Shown in pieces: positions 1 through 7,872 of a stretch of DNA of 64,000 bases. Position 1 is the stretch's first letter. Every line of letters starts with the position of its first letter. Source of the DNA: Arcicella aurantiaca (GTDB lineage: Bacteria > Bacteroidota > Bacteroidia > Cytophagales > Spirosomataceae). The notes under the pieces were generated by a model. That model was not told the DNA's origin. It worked only from the letters and a program-made list of their open reading frames with translations, and did no database searches. The translations under genes were made by a program, and so were the position numbers. The stretch lies in assembly GCF_003148625.1 (NCBI RefSeq), contig NZ_QGGO01000027.1, positions 2,907-66,906 on the forward strand, read 5' to 3'.

Positions 1-2318
1 TATGTTGTGGTTGCACTCAAACTTGGCGTTGTAAAGCTCGCTCCACTTGAAATTGATGTTCCACCTGTTGAAGCTGAATACCAAGTTGCCGTTGTTCCTG
101 TTGCACAAGTTGCTTTTAAAGTAACTGTTCCCGTTCCACAAATTGATGCAGGCGTAGTTGTCGGGGCTGTTGGAAGTGGGTCAATAATTACTGAAACTAC
201 ATTTGTTTCGCCCACGAAATCCGTACAACCTGCACGACGAGAGCAACGTTGAAAATAGGTAGTTTGTGAAATGTTAGTTAAGTCAAGTGTTGCACTGTTT
301 GAATTAACAATTGCAACCCATTCACTTGCATTTGCTTGCGTAAACGTTGAAGCTGTTGTACTCTTCAACCACATATATTCAATCACTCCGCTCCCACCAG
401 ATGGCGAAGTAACATTTGTAAACACTGCTGGGTCAAACGCTCCACAATTTCTTTGGTTTCCACCAATCTGACCACCATTTGTAACATTATCACAACAATT
501 TGCACTAAGAGCAACAGCCGTAGTTCCAGTCACAGAACATTTACTACCATTTTTCGCTGTAAAAGTTACAGTTACGGTATAAGTAGTTGCCGCTTGTACA
601 CTTGTGTTTGTTACAGTAGCTTGTGTACTTGTAAATCCATTTGAACCAACCCATGAATAGGTTGGAGAACAATTAGCTGATTTTGACGCAGCATCAAGAG
701 TTGCAGTTAATACCACATTTGAACCTTTACATATTGATGTTGGATTTGCCGTAGCAGTTACCGAAGCAATATTTGTTGCAGTTCCCAAATTAATATTAAT
801 GTCACCGTCTTTTGAAGCAGTCGTCCAATTATTAGTCCCTCCACTTGTGAGGTTGATTTTAAACCAACTACTTGCTCCAAATTTTGAAATATCATTTAAA
901 CTTCCACCTGTTCCAACTTGGAATGCCGCCATATTTTGCGTGTAAGTTCCTGCCAAACCTGCAAAAATACCTGTACCAGAAAATGTACCATTTGAAGTTG
1001 GATAATAGTACCAATTTCCTACATTTGGAGCATATCCAGAACAGTGTGTATTGGTAAGTGGGCTACCTGCGGGAGGCGTTCCTGTACGACCCGAATAATT
1101 TACAGTTGCCGTAATACAGTCACTTGCACCACCTCCTGTTACACATCCTACAACTTTTAAAATAGCAGTTCCATCGCAAAACTCTGTCAATTCACCCGAC
1201 TTTACTGTAAAATATTGAGATGGACAAGCAACATTAGCACTACTCTTTAAATCTGAAAACCACAAACCATACGACTTTGTAGCATCACCACAAAGACTAC
1301 TACTTGATACTGAACTTTTACGAGATAAACATACGGGGTCTTTCCCTTGACAATTTGCATTAACAGTTGCTGTAATAACATTTGCTTCACCTACATAAGC
1401 AGTACAACCTGCACGACGAGAACAACGTGTGAAATAGGTTGTTTGTGTAATTGGACCTGCATCATACGTTAAACTTGTTGCTCCAGGAATAATTGACCAC
1501 TGACTTTGCGTTGTTGTGTTCAAAACTGAAGAAGTCGTACTTTTCATCCAAATAACCTCTAATGCCCCTGCACCACCCGACGGGTCAGTTACACTTGTAA
1601 AAGGTGTAGGGTCAAAACCACTACAACCTGTTTGATTAGAACCAATTGTTCCACCTGAGGTTAAATTACTACAAGTTGACGTTAAAGAAACAGACACATT
1701 ATCCAATTTCAAAGCCGTTCCATTTGTATAACCAACCACTCTTATCTTTGCTGTTCCTGTCGGAGCAGTTACACCTAAAAATTCATATTTAGAATATCCT
1801 GAAGAATTATAAACACTACCTGTTACTCTTTTTTCTACTCTACTACCGATAATTAATCCCAAAGAATTATAGAATTCATAACCAACTGAAGCATAATATA
1901 CAGGATTATGCGTTGAAGCCATAAAACTAATATCATACTTTATACCTGCCGTAGCACTAATAGTTTGCCAAGTATAGTAATTACCCCAAGAGTCATTATT
2001 ATTCAAAGCAAGTGTATTTCCAGAGTAAGCATATTGTCCAGAAAAAGTAAAAATAGAACCTGCCGGAGAGGCACTCCATCCAGTTGTACCACTATCAAAA
2101 CCATTATTTGAAAGTAGATTTTGAGAAAATGTCTGCAAAGAGGCACTAAATAGAAAGAAAAGTAGAAATACCTTCCACATTTTAGTTCTACTTAACACAT
2201 TTGGCATACAATTTGCTTCTTTTTTGATACCGAAATTAGATGATTTGCATAGATTGGACTCAGGCAGATAATCGACTTCAGCACAATTAAAGCTTAAAAA
2301 CTTAGTAGAGTTTTTCAT
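1..2318 (-). CDS. Large secreted surface protein with CHU_C/Ig-like repeats (partial, runs off the window)
   Basis: An uninterrupted minus-strand frame runs from the ATG at 2318 to base 1, so at least 772 residues are visible and the C-terminus lies outside. A hydrophobic signal peptide (MWKVFLLFFLFSASLQTFSQ) begins only at residue 47, after a long polar stretch; alternative starts are the ATGs at 2207 and 2180. After it comes a Thr/Ser/Asn-rich, carbohydrate-binding-like beta segment, then two copies of a Cys-containing module around TTYFxRCSRRAGC (DNA near 1400-1450 and 225-275), then Ig-like CHU_C repeats with the pattern WYSASTGGT. This architecture is typical of T9SS-exported adhesins or enzymes of Bacteroidota. 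The T9SS tail expected at the C-terminus is not visible. A surface-adhesin role is inferred from composition only; a catalytic domain may lie outside. Confidence 0.8.
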   Translation of the reverse strand, partial: MKNSTKFLSFNCAEVDYLPESNLCKSSNFGIKKEANCMPNVLSRTKMWKVFLLFFLFSASLQTFSQNLLSNNGFDSGTTGWSASPAGSIFTFSGQYAYSGNTLALNNNDSWGNYYTWQTISATAGIKYDISFMASTHNPVYYASVGYEFYNSLGLIIGSRVEKRVTGSVYNSSGYSKYEFLGVTAPTGTAKIRVVGYTNGTALKLDNVSVSLTSTCSNLTSGGTIGSNQTGCSGFDPTPFTSVTDPSGGAGALEVIWMKSTTSSVLNTTTQSQWSIIPGATSLTYDAGPITQTTYFTRCSRRAGCTAYVGEANVITATVNANCQGKDPVCLSRKSSVSSSSLCGDATKSYGLWFSDLKSSANVACPSQYFTVKSGELTEFCDGTAILKVVGCVTGGGASDCITATVNYSGRTGTPPAGSPLTNTHCSGYAPNVGNWYYYPTSNGTFSGTGIFAGLAGTYTQNMAAFQVGTGGSLNDISKFGASSWFKINLTSGGTNNWTTASKDGDININLGTATNIASVTATANPTSICKGSNVVLTATLDAASKSANCSPTYSWVGSNGFTSTQATVTNTSVQAATTYTVTVTFTAKNGSKCSVTGTTAVALSANCCDNVTNGGQIGGNQRNCGAFDPAVFTNVTSPSGGSGVIEYMWLKSTTASTFTQANASEWVAIVNSNSATLDLTNISQTTYFQRCSRRAGCTDFVGETNVVSVIIDPLPTAPTTTPASICGTGTVTLKATCATGTTATWYSASTGGTSISSGASFTTPSLSATTT

Positions 2319-3210
2319 AAATAGCTATTGTGTTGTTTTAATTTTAGAAACATTTATTTTTTGAGGGTTATTCAAACACTTTTAGAGTGCAATTATTCCT
2401 TTTGCATTTGTTGCGAAATGCAAAACACAAGCAACCAATAATTATATCCACTGAAAATATGTTTAGCATTTTCAAAGACATAATTGACTTAGAGACACAA
2501 GCCCACAATACTTTTGTTGTGAAAAGCAATTGCGTAAAAAAAAGCGGCAATTTTTCAAGGCCAAAGCGGAACAGGCCGAGATAAATTAATATCACAGAAT
2601 ACTGAATATTATTTTTGGAAGGTAAGGAATATACAAATCAAGCTGAGAATGCTTTACCAATCACGGCAAACACTCACAGTTTAAATCATACAGGATACTC
2701 GAATAGAATATATAAATTGATATAACACAGCAGGCTAAGACATTGAGAGAATCGGCGGATTATTTTCAAGGTTTCTTAAATAAAAACGAGGTATTGGCAC
2801 TCAATGAGCAACGCTATTAATGCACTCAAAGTTTAGACTGATACCAATTCTTATTAAGATATTTGCTGTATTAGAGGGTAAAATTATGTAATTCACTATT
2901 AAATTCAAATAAATCTCTCTTAATTTATCATTAATTTTATTTCATATTTAGGCTATACGTAGAATTTAAACATTCAAAGTCATAAAATAGCATATTAGCA
3001 TTTCTTGCTTATATCTTTTATCATCATTTTTCTCAATTCTCCACGCAATTTCTATTTTTTTCTTTCTCCAAAATCATTATTTAGTGTTACAGACATGGTT
3101 ATTTTCAGGCACTAAACAATCGTTATTTAGCTTGTTTAAAATCGTTTTGAGTCATCATTTCATATTTTTTTAGAATTATATAAACATTCCCGAAAAGTTT
3201 TACAATTCTC
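2319..3210. other. Gene-poor AT-rich intergenic region
   Basis: About 0.9 kb between the divergent surface-protein gene and the ribosomal promoter. Short frames occur on both strands near 2370-2595, but they overlap each other antisense, have no recognisable domain and no clear ribosome binding site. I see no tRNA, rRNA or mobile-element signature. The upstream control region of the surface protein must lie here, but I find no convincing TAnnTTTG element for it. Confidence 0.5.
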
Positions 3211-3242
3211 TTTGTAAAATATCGAAAAATTCACTAATTTTG
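3211..3242 (+). promoter_or_regulatory. Bacteroidota-type promoter of the ribosomal operon
   Basis: TTTG at 3211-3214, a 20-bp spacer, and TAATTTTG (TAnnTTTG) at 3235-3242 match the primary sigma-factor promoter of this phylum. Transcription should start near 3249, giving a leader of nearly 200 nt before the L13 gene. Confidence 0.8.
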
Positions 3243-3353
3243 CGTTCCCAAATTTTAGCTGGATGCCCGTTCAGAAAAAAATAAGGTCAAATCATTGAAA
3301 ATCAGAGTCGTTCCAACATCTGATGTACAAATGAAACATTTCCGAATCTTAAT

Positions 3354-3430
3354 AAAAGTCCAACGTAAATGTGAATTTTGTAACACCTTCTGGCAGAGGT
3401 GCTTTCGTGAGAAAATATTATCGGACTTTT
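3354..3430 (+). promoter_or_regulatory. Structured 5' leader of rplM, candidate r-protein autoregulatory RNA
   Basis: A perfect 8-bp closing stem (AAAAGTCC at 3354-3361 with GGACTTTT at 3423-3430) encloses an inner hairpin CACCT...AGGTG (3384-3401). The closing stem ends 13 nt before the GTG start codon. Ribosomal operons are often controlled by their own product binding such a leader, and L13 leaders are known in other bacteria. That this one binds L13 is inference. Confidence 0.5.
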
Positions 3431-3443
3431 AAACTATAATAAA

Positions 3444-3887
3444 GTGGATACTTTAAGTTATAAAACCATCTCATCAAACGTAGCTACTGTTGAAAAAGCA
3501 TGGGTAGTAGTTGATGCAGAAAACCAAGTTGTTGGTCGTTTAAGTTCACAAATCGCAATGATTTTGCGTGGAAAAAACAAGCCTTCATATTCACCACACG
3601 TAGATTGTGGAGATAACGTTATCGTAATCAATGCTGATAAAATTCGTTTTACAGGAAAGAAAATGAATAACAAGGTTTACATCCGCCACACAGGCTACCC
3701 AGGTGGACAACGTTTTGCTACTCCAAGAGAAGTATTAGCAAAAAATCCAAGAGGAGTTGTAGAATCTGCGGTAAAAGGTATGTTACCTAAAAACCGTTTA
3801 GGAAGTCGTTTGTTTACAAACTTGTATGTATATGCAGGTTCTGAGCATCCACACGCCGCACAACAACCAAAAGAAATCAAATTCTAA
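3444..3887 (+). CDS. rplM: 50S ribosomal protein L13
   Basis: Encodes uL13, a large-subunit protein that binds 23S rRNA early in assembly. The 147-residue product has the usual length and the conserved core around WVVVDAENQVVGRLSSQIA and the PYSPHxDCGD-type segment. The start is a GTG; it is chosen because the N-terminus MDTLSYKT is the one usual in this phylum and no in-frame ATG precedes the conserved core. It is first in the rplM-rpsI-rpsB-tsf cluster and is preceded by a strong promoter and a folded leader. Confidence 0.97.
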   Translation: MDTLSYKTISSNVATVEKAWVVVDAENQVVGRLSSQIAMILRGKNKPSYSPHVDCGDNVIVINADKIRFTGKKMNNKVYIRHTGYPGGQRFATPREVLAKNPRGVVESAVKGMLPKNRLGSRLFTNLYVYAGSEHPHAAQQPKEIKF

Positions 3888-3899
3888 TCATCGTTATCT

Positions 3900-3985
3900 T
3901 TTATTTAGGGATTAGGAGTTAGGAATTAGGGGTTCGGTTCGCCAACCAACTGATGACTGATAACTGATAACTGATGACTGATAAC
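3900..3985. repeat. Intergenic word repeats (TTAGGGATTAGG / CTGATAACTGATAACTG type)
   Basis: The gap between rplM and rpsI is filled by two runs of degenerate short repeats: first GATTAGGAGTTAGGAATTAG, then repeated ACTGATAACTGATGACTGAT. They contain no frame and no recognisable site. The same kinds of word recur in other spaces of this window. Confidence 0.7.
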
Positions 3986-3999
3986 TTCTCTATAAAAAA

Positions 4000-4389
4000 A
4001 TGGCAGAAGTAACTAATACATTAGGAAGAAGAAAAACGGCTGTTGCTCGTCTATATATGACTCCGGGCAACGGTGCATACTCAATAAATGGTCGTACTTT
4101 AGAAGACTATTTTCCATCAGAAATTTTAAGAATTATCGTTAACCAACCTTTCGCTTTAACAAAAACTGAAGGTTCTTATGACGTTAAAGTTAATCTTGAC
4201 GGTGGTGGAATTAAAGGACAAGCGGAAGCACTTCGTTTGGCTATTTCACGTGCATTACAAGAAATCGATGCAGAACGTCGTCCTGCATTGAAAAAAGAAG
4301 GATTCCTTACTCGTGACCCACGTATGGTTGAACGTAAAAAACCAGGTCGTAAGAAAGCACGTCGTAAATTCCAATTCTCGAAACGTTAA
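4000..4389 (+). CDS. rpsI: 30S ribosomal protein S9
   Basis: Encodes uS9, whose C-terminal tail reaches the P-site tRNA in the 30S subunit. The 129-residue product has the family start ([13 protein letters not shown]), the central GGGxxGQAxAxRxxISRAL segment and the basic tail [12 protein letters not shown]. It follows rplM by 112 bp and is presumably on the same transcript. Confidence 0.97.
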   Translation: MAEVTNTLGRRKTAVARLYMTPGNGAYSINGRTLEDYFPSEILRIIVNQPFALTKTEGSYDVKVNLDGGGIKGQAEALRLAISRALQEIDAERRPALKKEGFLTRDPRMVERKKPGRKKARRKFQFSKR

Positions 4390-4390
4390 T

Positions 4391-4625
4391 ATTTGGTTAT
4401 TCGTTATTAGTTACTGGTTATCAGTTGTTAGAAAATTTCTAATCCAATAACCAGTAGCTGATTACTAATAACTATTATTATATTCGTTAGCAAGGCTTAC
4501 AGTGACCGGTGTCTTGTTGATATTTTTATATTTCATTTTAAATCTTTCAAGGTTTTAGGTATAAGATTTTAGGTTTTAGTTGCATTACTAACCCCTAACT
4601 CCCAAGCCCTAACACCTAACACAAA
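4391..4625. repeat. Intergenic word repeats between rpsI and rpsB
   Basis: From 4395 the plus strand reads GTTAT/GTTACTGGTTATC words and then their reverse complement (CCAATAACCAGTAGC), so this part can fold into a hairpin. A second block, 4547-4620, has TTTTAGGT-type words followed by their complement CCTAACACCTAAC. The block between (about 4490-4540) shows nothing I recognise. Confidence 0.65.
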
Positions 4626-4627
4626 AA

Positions 4628-5431
4628 ATGGCACAATTAGAATACAAAGAATTATTAGATGCTGGTGTTCACTTCGGACACTTAACACGTAAGTGGGATC
4701 CAAGAATGGCTCCGTTTATCTTCATGGAGAAAAATGGTATCCACATTCTTGACCTTAACAAAACTTTAGGTTGTTTAGATGAGGCTTGCAATGCTATCAA
4801 AGGTATTGTTCGTTCTGGACGTAAAATCATGTTTGTTGCTACTAAGAAACAAGCTCAAGAAATCGTTTCAGAAGAAGCTCGTCGTTTGAAAATGCCATAC
4901 GTAACTGACCGTTGGTTAGGTGGTATGCTTACAAACTTCCAAACTGTTAGAAAGTCTATCAAGAAAATGGGGACTATCGACAAGTTGTTGAAAGACGAAG
5001 TAACTGTTAAAGCATTAGCAAAACGTGAGCGTTTAATGATGTCTCGTGATAAGGAGAAAATGGAAAGAGTATTAGGTGGTATCACTGAATTAACTCGTCT
5101 TCCTGCAGCTCTTTTCATCGTTGACGTTAAGCGTGAACATATCGCAGTAGCTGAAGCACAACGTTTAGGTATCCCAGTTTTTGCTATGTGTGATACTAAC
5201 TCAAACCCTGATTTAGTGGATTTCCCAATCCCAGCTAATGATGATGCTTACAAATCAATCGCTTTAATTACTTTAGCAATTGGTAAGGCAATCGAAGAAG
5301 GTTTGATGGAACGCAAACAAGATAAAGATGACGCTCGTTTAGCAGAAGAAGAAGAAGCAAAACGTCTTGCTGATGAGGAAGAAGCTAAAGAAGCAGCTAA
5401 AGTAGCGGCTAAATACGAGAAAGAAGATTAA
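4628..5431 (+). CDS. rpsB: 30S ribosomal protein S2
   Basis: Encodes uS2, a late-assembling small-subunit protein that anchors S1. The 267-residue product starts with the family block ELLDAGVHFGHLTRKWDP and keeps WLGGMLTNFQTVRKS and the DTNSNPD region. The C-terminus carries a phylum-typical acidic/Ala/Lys extension of about 35 residues (EEEEAKRLADEEEAKEAAK). It sits immediately before tsf, the classic rpsB-tsf pair. Confidence 0.97.
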   Translation: MAQLEYKELLDAGVHFGHLTRKWDPRMAPFIFMEKNGIHILDLNKTLGCLDEACNAIKGIVRSGRKIMFVATKKQAQEIVSEEARRLKMPYVTDRWLGGMLTNFQTVRKSIKKMGTIDKLLKDEVTVKALAKRERLMMSRDKEKMERVLGGITELTRLPAALFIVDVKREHIAVAEAQRLGIPVFAMCDTNSNPDLVDFPIPANDDAYKSIALITLAIGKAIEEGLMERKQDKDDARLAEEEEAKRLADEEEAKEAAKVAAKYEKED

Positions 5432-5500
5432 TATAATGAATAAGTAAGAATGAATAATTATTAGTTTTCGTTCTTAGAATTATAAAATAATCATTTGCCT

Positions 5501-5530
5501 AAATAGCCCATAGTTTTCTGTGGGCTATTT
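5501..5530 (+). terminator. Hairpin between rpsB and tsf, possible attenuator
   Basis: A perfect 10-bp stem (AAATAGCCCA 5501-5510 with TGGGCTATTT 5521-5530) with a 10-nt loop follows rpsB. There is no T-run after it on the plus strand, so it is more likely a partial terminator, RNA-stability or processing element than a full stop. Confidence 0.45.
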
Positions 5531-5612
5531 GAGTAAAAAATCAACTGAATAATAATTTCTTTACAATTATTTTCAAATTAATAAATTTTCAAATTTTCAA
5601 ATTAACAAGACA

Positions 5613-6446
5613 ATGGCTATTTCAGCAGCAGACGTTAATAAATTAAGACAAATGACTGGTTCGGGCATGATGGATTGTAAGAAAGCCCTTACTGAAGCAG
5701 GTGGTGATTTTGAAGCCGCTATTGATATTCTCCGTAAAGCTGGTCAGAAAGTGGCAGCAAAACGTGCAGATAACGAAACTAACGAAGGTACTGTATTAAT
5801 CGCAATCAGTGCTGACGGAACAAACGGTAAATTAGTAGCTTTAGCTTGCGAAACTGAACCAGTTTCAAAAGTTGCTGACTTTACTGAATTAGCTTCTGCT
5901 TTATTGGCTTCAGCAGTTGCAAATAATGTTGCTGATAAAGATGCTTTATTAGCTTCTACTTTAGCTGACGGACGTGTTGCTCAAGAAGCAATGGTTGAAT
6001 TGACTGGTAAAATTGGTGAAAAAATCACTATCGCTGGTTATGAAAACGTAACAGCTGACAAAGTTGTTTCTTATATCCACTCTAATAATAAAATCGGTGT
6101 TTTAGTAGCATTTGCTAACGTCCAAGGTACTGATGTTCAAGAAGTTGGAAAAGACATCGCTATGCAAATCACGGCAATGAAGCCAGTTGCTTTGGATAAA
6201 GATGGCGTTGATTCAGCTACTATCGAGCGTGAAATTGAAGTTGGTAGAGAGCAAGCTCGTGCTGAAGGTAAACCAGAAGCAATGTTGGATAAAATCGCTG
6301 CAGGTCGTTTAGAGAAATTCTACAAAGAATCTACTTTGTTGAACCAACAGTTTGTAAAAGACGGTTCTATCAACATTAAGCAGTTATTAGAACAAACTCA
6401 AAAAGGTTTAAGTATCTCTTCTTTCAAAAGAATTGCTTTAGCTTAA
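5613..6446 (+). CDS. tsf: Translation elongation factor Ts
   Basis: EF-Ts is the guanine-nucleotide exchange factor that regenerates EF-Tu-GTP. The 277-residue product starts with the UBA-like N-terminal domain (VNKLRQMTGSGMMDCKKALT) and has the TDFVxN-equivalent core region and the C-terminal dimerisation segment. Length matches the short Bacteroidota form. It is the last gene of the ribosomal cluster and is followed by a strong terminator. Confidence 0.97.
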   Translation: MAISAADVNKLRQMTGSGMMDCKKALTEAGGDFEAAIDILRKAGQKVAAKRADNETNEGTVLIAISADGTNGKLVALACETEPVSKVADFTELASALLASAVANNVADKDALLASTLADGRVAQEAMVELTGKIGEKITIAGYENVTADKVVSYIHSNNKIGVLVAFANVQGTDVQEVGKDIAMQITAMKPVALDKDGVDSATIEREIEVGREQARAEGKPEAMLDKIAAGRLEKFYKESTLLNQQFVKDGSINIKQLLEQTQKGLSISSFKRIALA

Positions 6447-6465
6447 TCTCTGAGTTAGGAAATAT

Positions 6466-6502
6466 TAAAAAGGGCTTTTTCTTCGAGAAAAAGCCCTTTT
6501 TA
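6466..6502 (+). terminator. Rho-independent terminator after tsf (bidirectional)
   Basis: Stem GGGCTTTTTC (6472-6481) with GAAAAAGCCC (6487-6496), loop TTCGA, flanked by A-run and T-run. It can end tsf on the plus strand and the efflux operon on the minus strand. Confidence 0.9.
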
Positions 6503-6606
6503 TTTGGAATGGATTATCTGAATTATGATTTTTTGGATTTAATAATTGCAGGATTTTTAGTAATCTTAAAATCCTGCAATCGTATCAATCTTAGTTCTAA
6601 CATCCT

Positions 6607-7863
6607 CTACTCCTCTTCAGTCATATTTTTCATCTTCATCAATAAAGTATAAGCTCCTTTTGTTACAATTGACTTATTAGTGAATGCTTCTCCATTGAGG
6701 ATTTCGATGAAACCGCCTTCTTTATTACCAACTTTGACTTCTATAATTGAAAATTGATTGGTTTTATCTTCAATAAAAATGAAATCTTTTCCTTCAAAAT
6801 TAACTACTGCGTCTTCAGGCAGTGTTAAGGCTGAATTGTTTTTTACTTCAATCTCAGCATTCATATACATTCCCGGCAAAAGATTTTTATCATAATTTTC
6901 AAAGTGACAATGCACATCTGCAATATGCTCGGGAGAAAGGTCTTTACTAATTAGAATTATCTCACATTGATGTTTTTTATTAGGTTGATTATTGGTGTAA
7001 GCAATTACTTTTTGCCCAATCGACAATTTATTAAGGTCTTTCTCAAATACACTAAGGTTCAAATGTATATCGGTTGGATTGACCAATTCAAATAAAATAT
7101 CAGATGGATTGACGTATTTACCAATATTAACATTCACTTTTGAAACAAAACCGTTGATAGCAGAATAAATATGAACACTTTTAGAAAGGTTTCCTTCGGT
7201 CAAAGTTTTAGGATTGATATTGATTAATTTCAACTTTTCAGCCAATGCACTTAGATTAATTTTTAGCATTCTATATTCCGATTCTGCTTGTTGAAAAACC
7301 TTATCACTACTGGCTTGGCTTTGATTTAATTCCTTTTGGCGTTGGTATTCTTTCTCGACAAAAAACAATTTCGATTGATTGATTAAATAATCTTGTTGCA
7401 ACTGAATATACTGCTGGTCTTCCATCGTGGCGATGATTTCTCCTTTACGGACAAACATTCCCGGTAATAATTTTGACGACTTTAAATATCCACCTAAAGG
7501 CATACTTACCGAAACCATATTTTGAGGCGGAACGTCAATTTTGCCATTCAATTTAATGATGGAAGAAATGTTTTTACGTTCCAAACTCCCCGTAACGATT
7601 TCAGTATTTTTACGCTGCGCAGCCGTAAGTGTTACGGTATTTTCTTCTGTATTTTTAGCTTCTGAAACTTGTTCAGTAGTAGGTTTTGAGCCACACGCCC
7701 AACATAAAATAAGGCTTGAAATTAATAACAACCTCACCCCCAACCCCTCTCCAAAAGAGGGAGTCTTCATCCGAAAAAACGTCTTATTAAATAGCGTTAA
7801 AATTATGCTATAAATCGCTTTTATCACTTTTTTAAATATTGAAATGATGATTATATTTTTCAT
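6607..7863 (-). CDS. RND efflux periplasmic adaptor (membrane fusion protein), heavy-metal type
   Basis: A CusB/CzcB-like adaptor that bridges an inner-membrane RND pump and an outer-membrane channel. The 418-residue frame has an N-terminal hydrophobic stretch, then a second hydrophobic segment ending in a lipobox-like LILCWAC, then the biotinyl-lipoyl half motifs (SMPLGGYLKSSKLLPGMFVRKGE...), a hairpin coiled coil and beta-barrel domains. It begins 9 bp after the stop of the pump gene, so it is cotranscribed and perhaps translationally coupled. Oddly, a dispersed palindromic element (7732-7766) encodes the residues between the two hydrophobic segments. If translation instead starts at the ATG at 7770, the protein would be a 387-residue lipoprotein. 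Confidence 0.88.
   Translation of the reverse strand: MKNIIIISIFKKVIKAIYSIILTLFNKTFFRMKTPSFGEGLGVRLLLISSLILCWACGSKPTTEQVSEAKNTEENTVTLTAAQRKNTEIVTGSLERKNISSIIKLNGKIDVPPQNMVSVSMPLGGYLKSSKLLPGMFVRKGEIIATMEDQQYIQLQQDYLINQSKLFFVEKEYQRQKELNQSQASSDKVFQQAESEYRMLKINLSALAEKLKLININPKTLTEGNLSKSVHIYSAINGFVSKVNVNIGKYVNPSDILFELVNPTDIHLNLSVFEKDLNKLSIGQKVIAYTNNQPNKKHQCEIILISKDLSPEHIADVHCHFENYDKNLLPGMYMNAEIEVKNNSALTLPEDAVVNFEGKDFIFIEDKTNQFSIIEVKVGNKEGGFIEILNGEAFTNKSIVTKGAYTLLMKMKNMTEEE
7732..7766. repeat. Palindromic CTCACCCC/CCCTCTCC element inside the adaptor gene
   Basis: CCTCACCCCCAACCCCTCTCC-type sequence followed by AAAA and GAGGGAG forms a hairpin. On the minus strand it encodes TPSFGEGLGVR, a peptide that looks like inserted low-complexity sequence next to the signal peptide. 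A related hairpin occurs at 9057-9077 in the neighbouring gene. Confidence 0.7.
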
Positions 7864-7872
7864 GATATTATC

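Noticed and set aside
2368-2595. Two overlapping antisense short frames as possible genes
   Set aside because: They mirror each other, show no family resemblance or ribosome binding site, and lie in AT-rich spacer.
5501-5530. Full Rho-independent terminator splitting rpsB from tsf
   Set aside because: The stem is good but no T-run follows; tsf has no separate clear promoter, so read-through is likely. Listed only as a possible attenuator.
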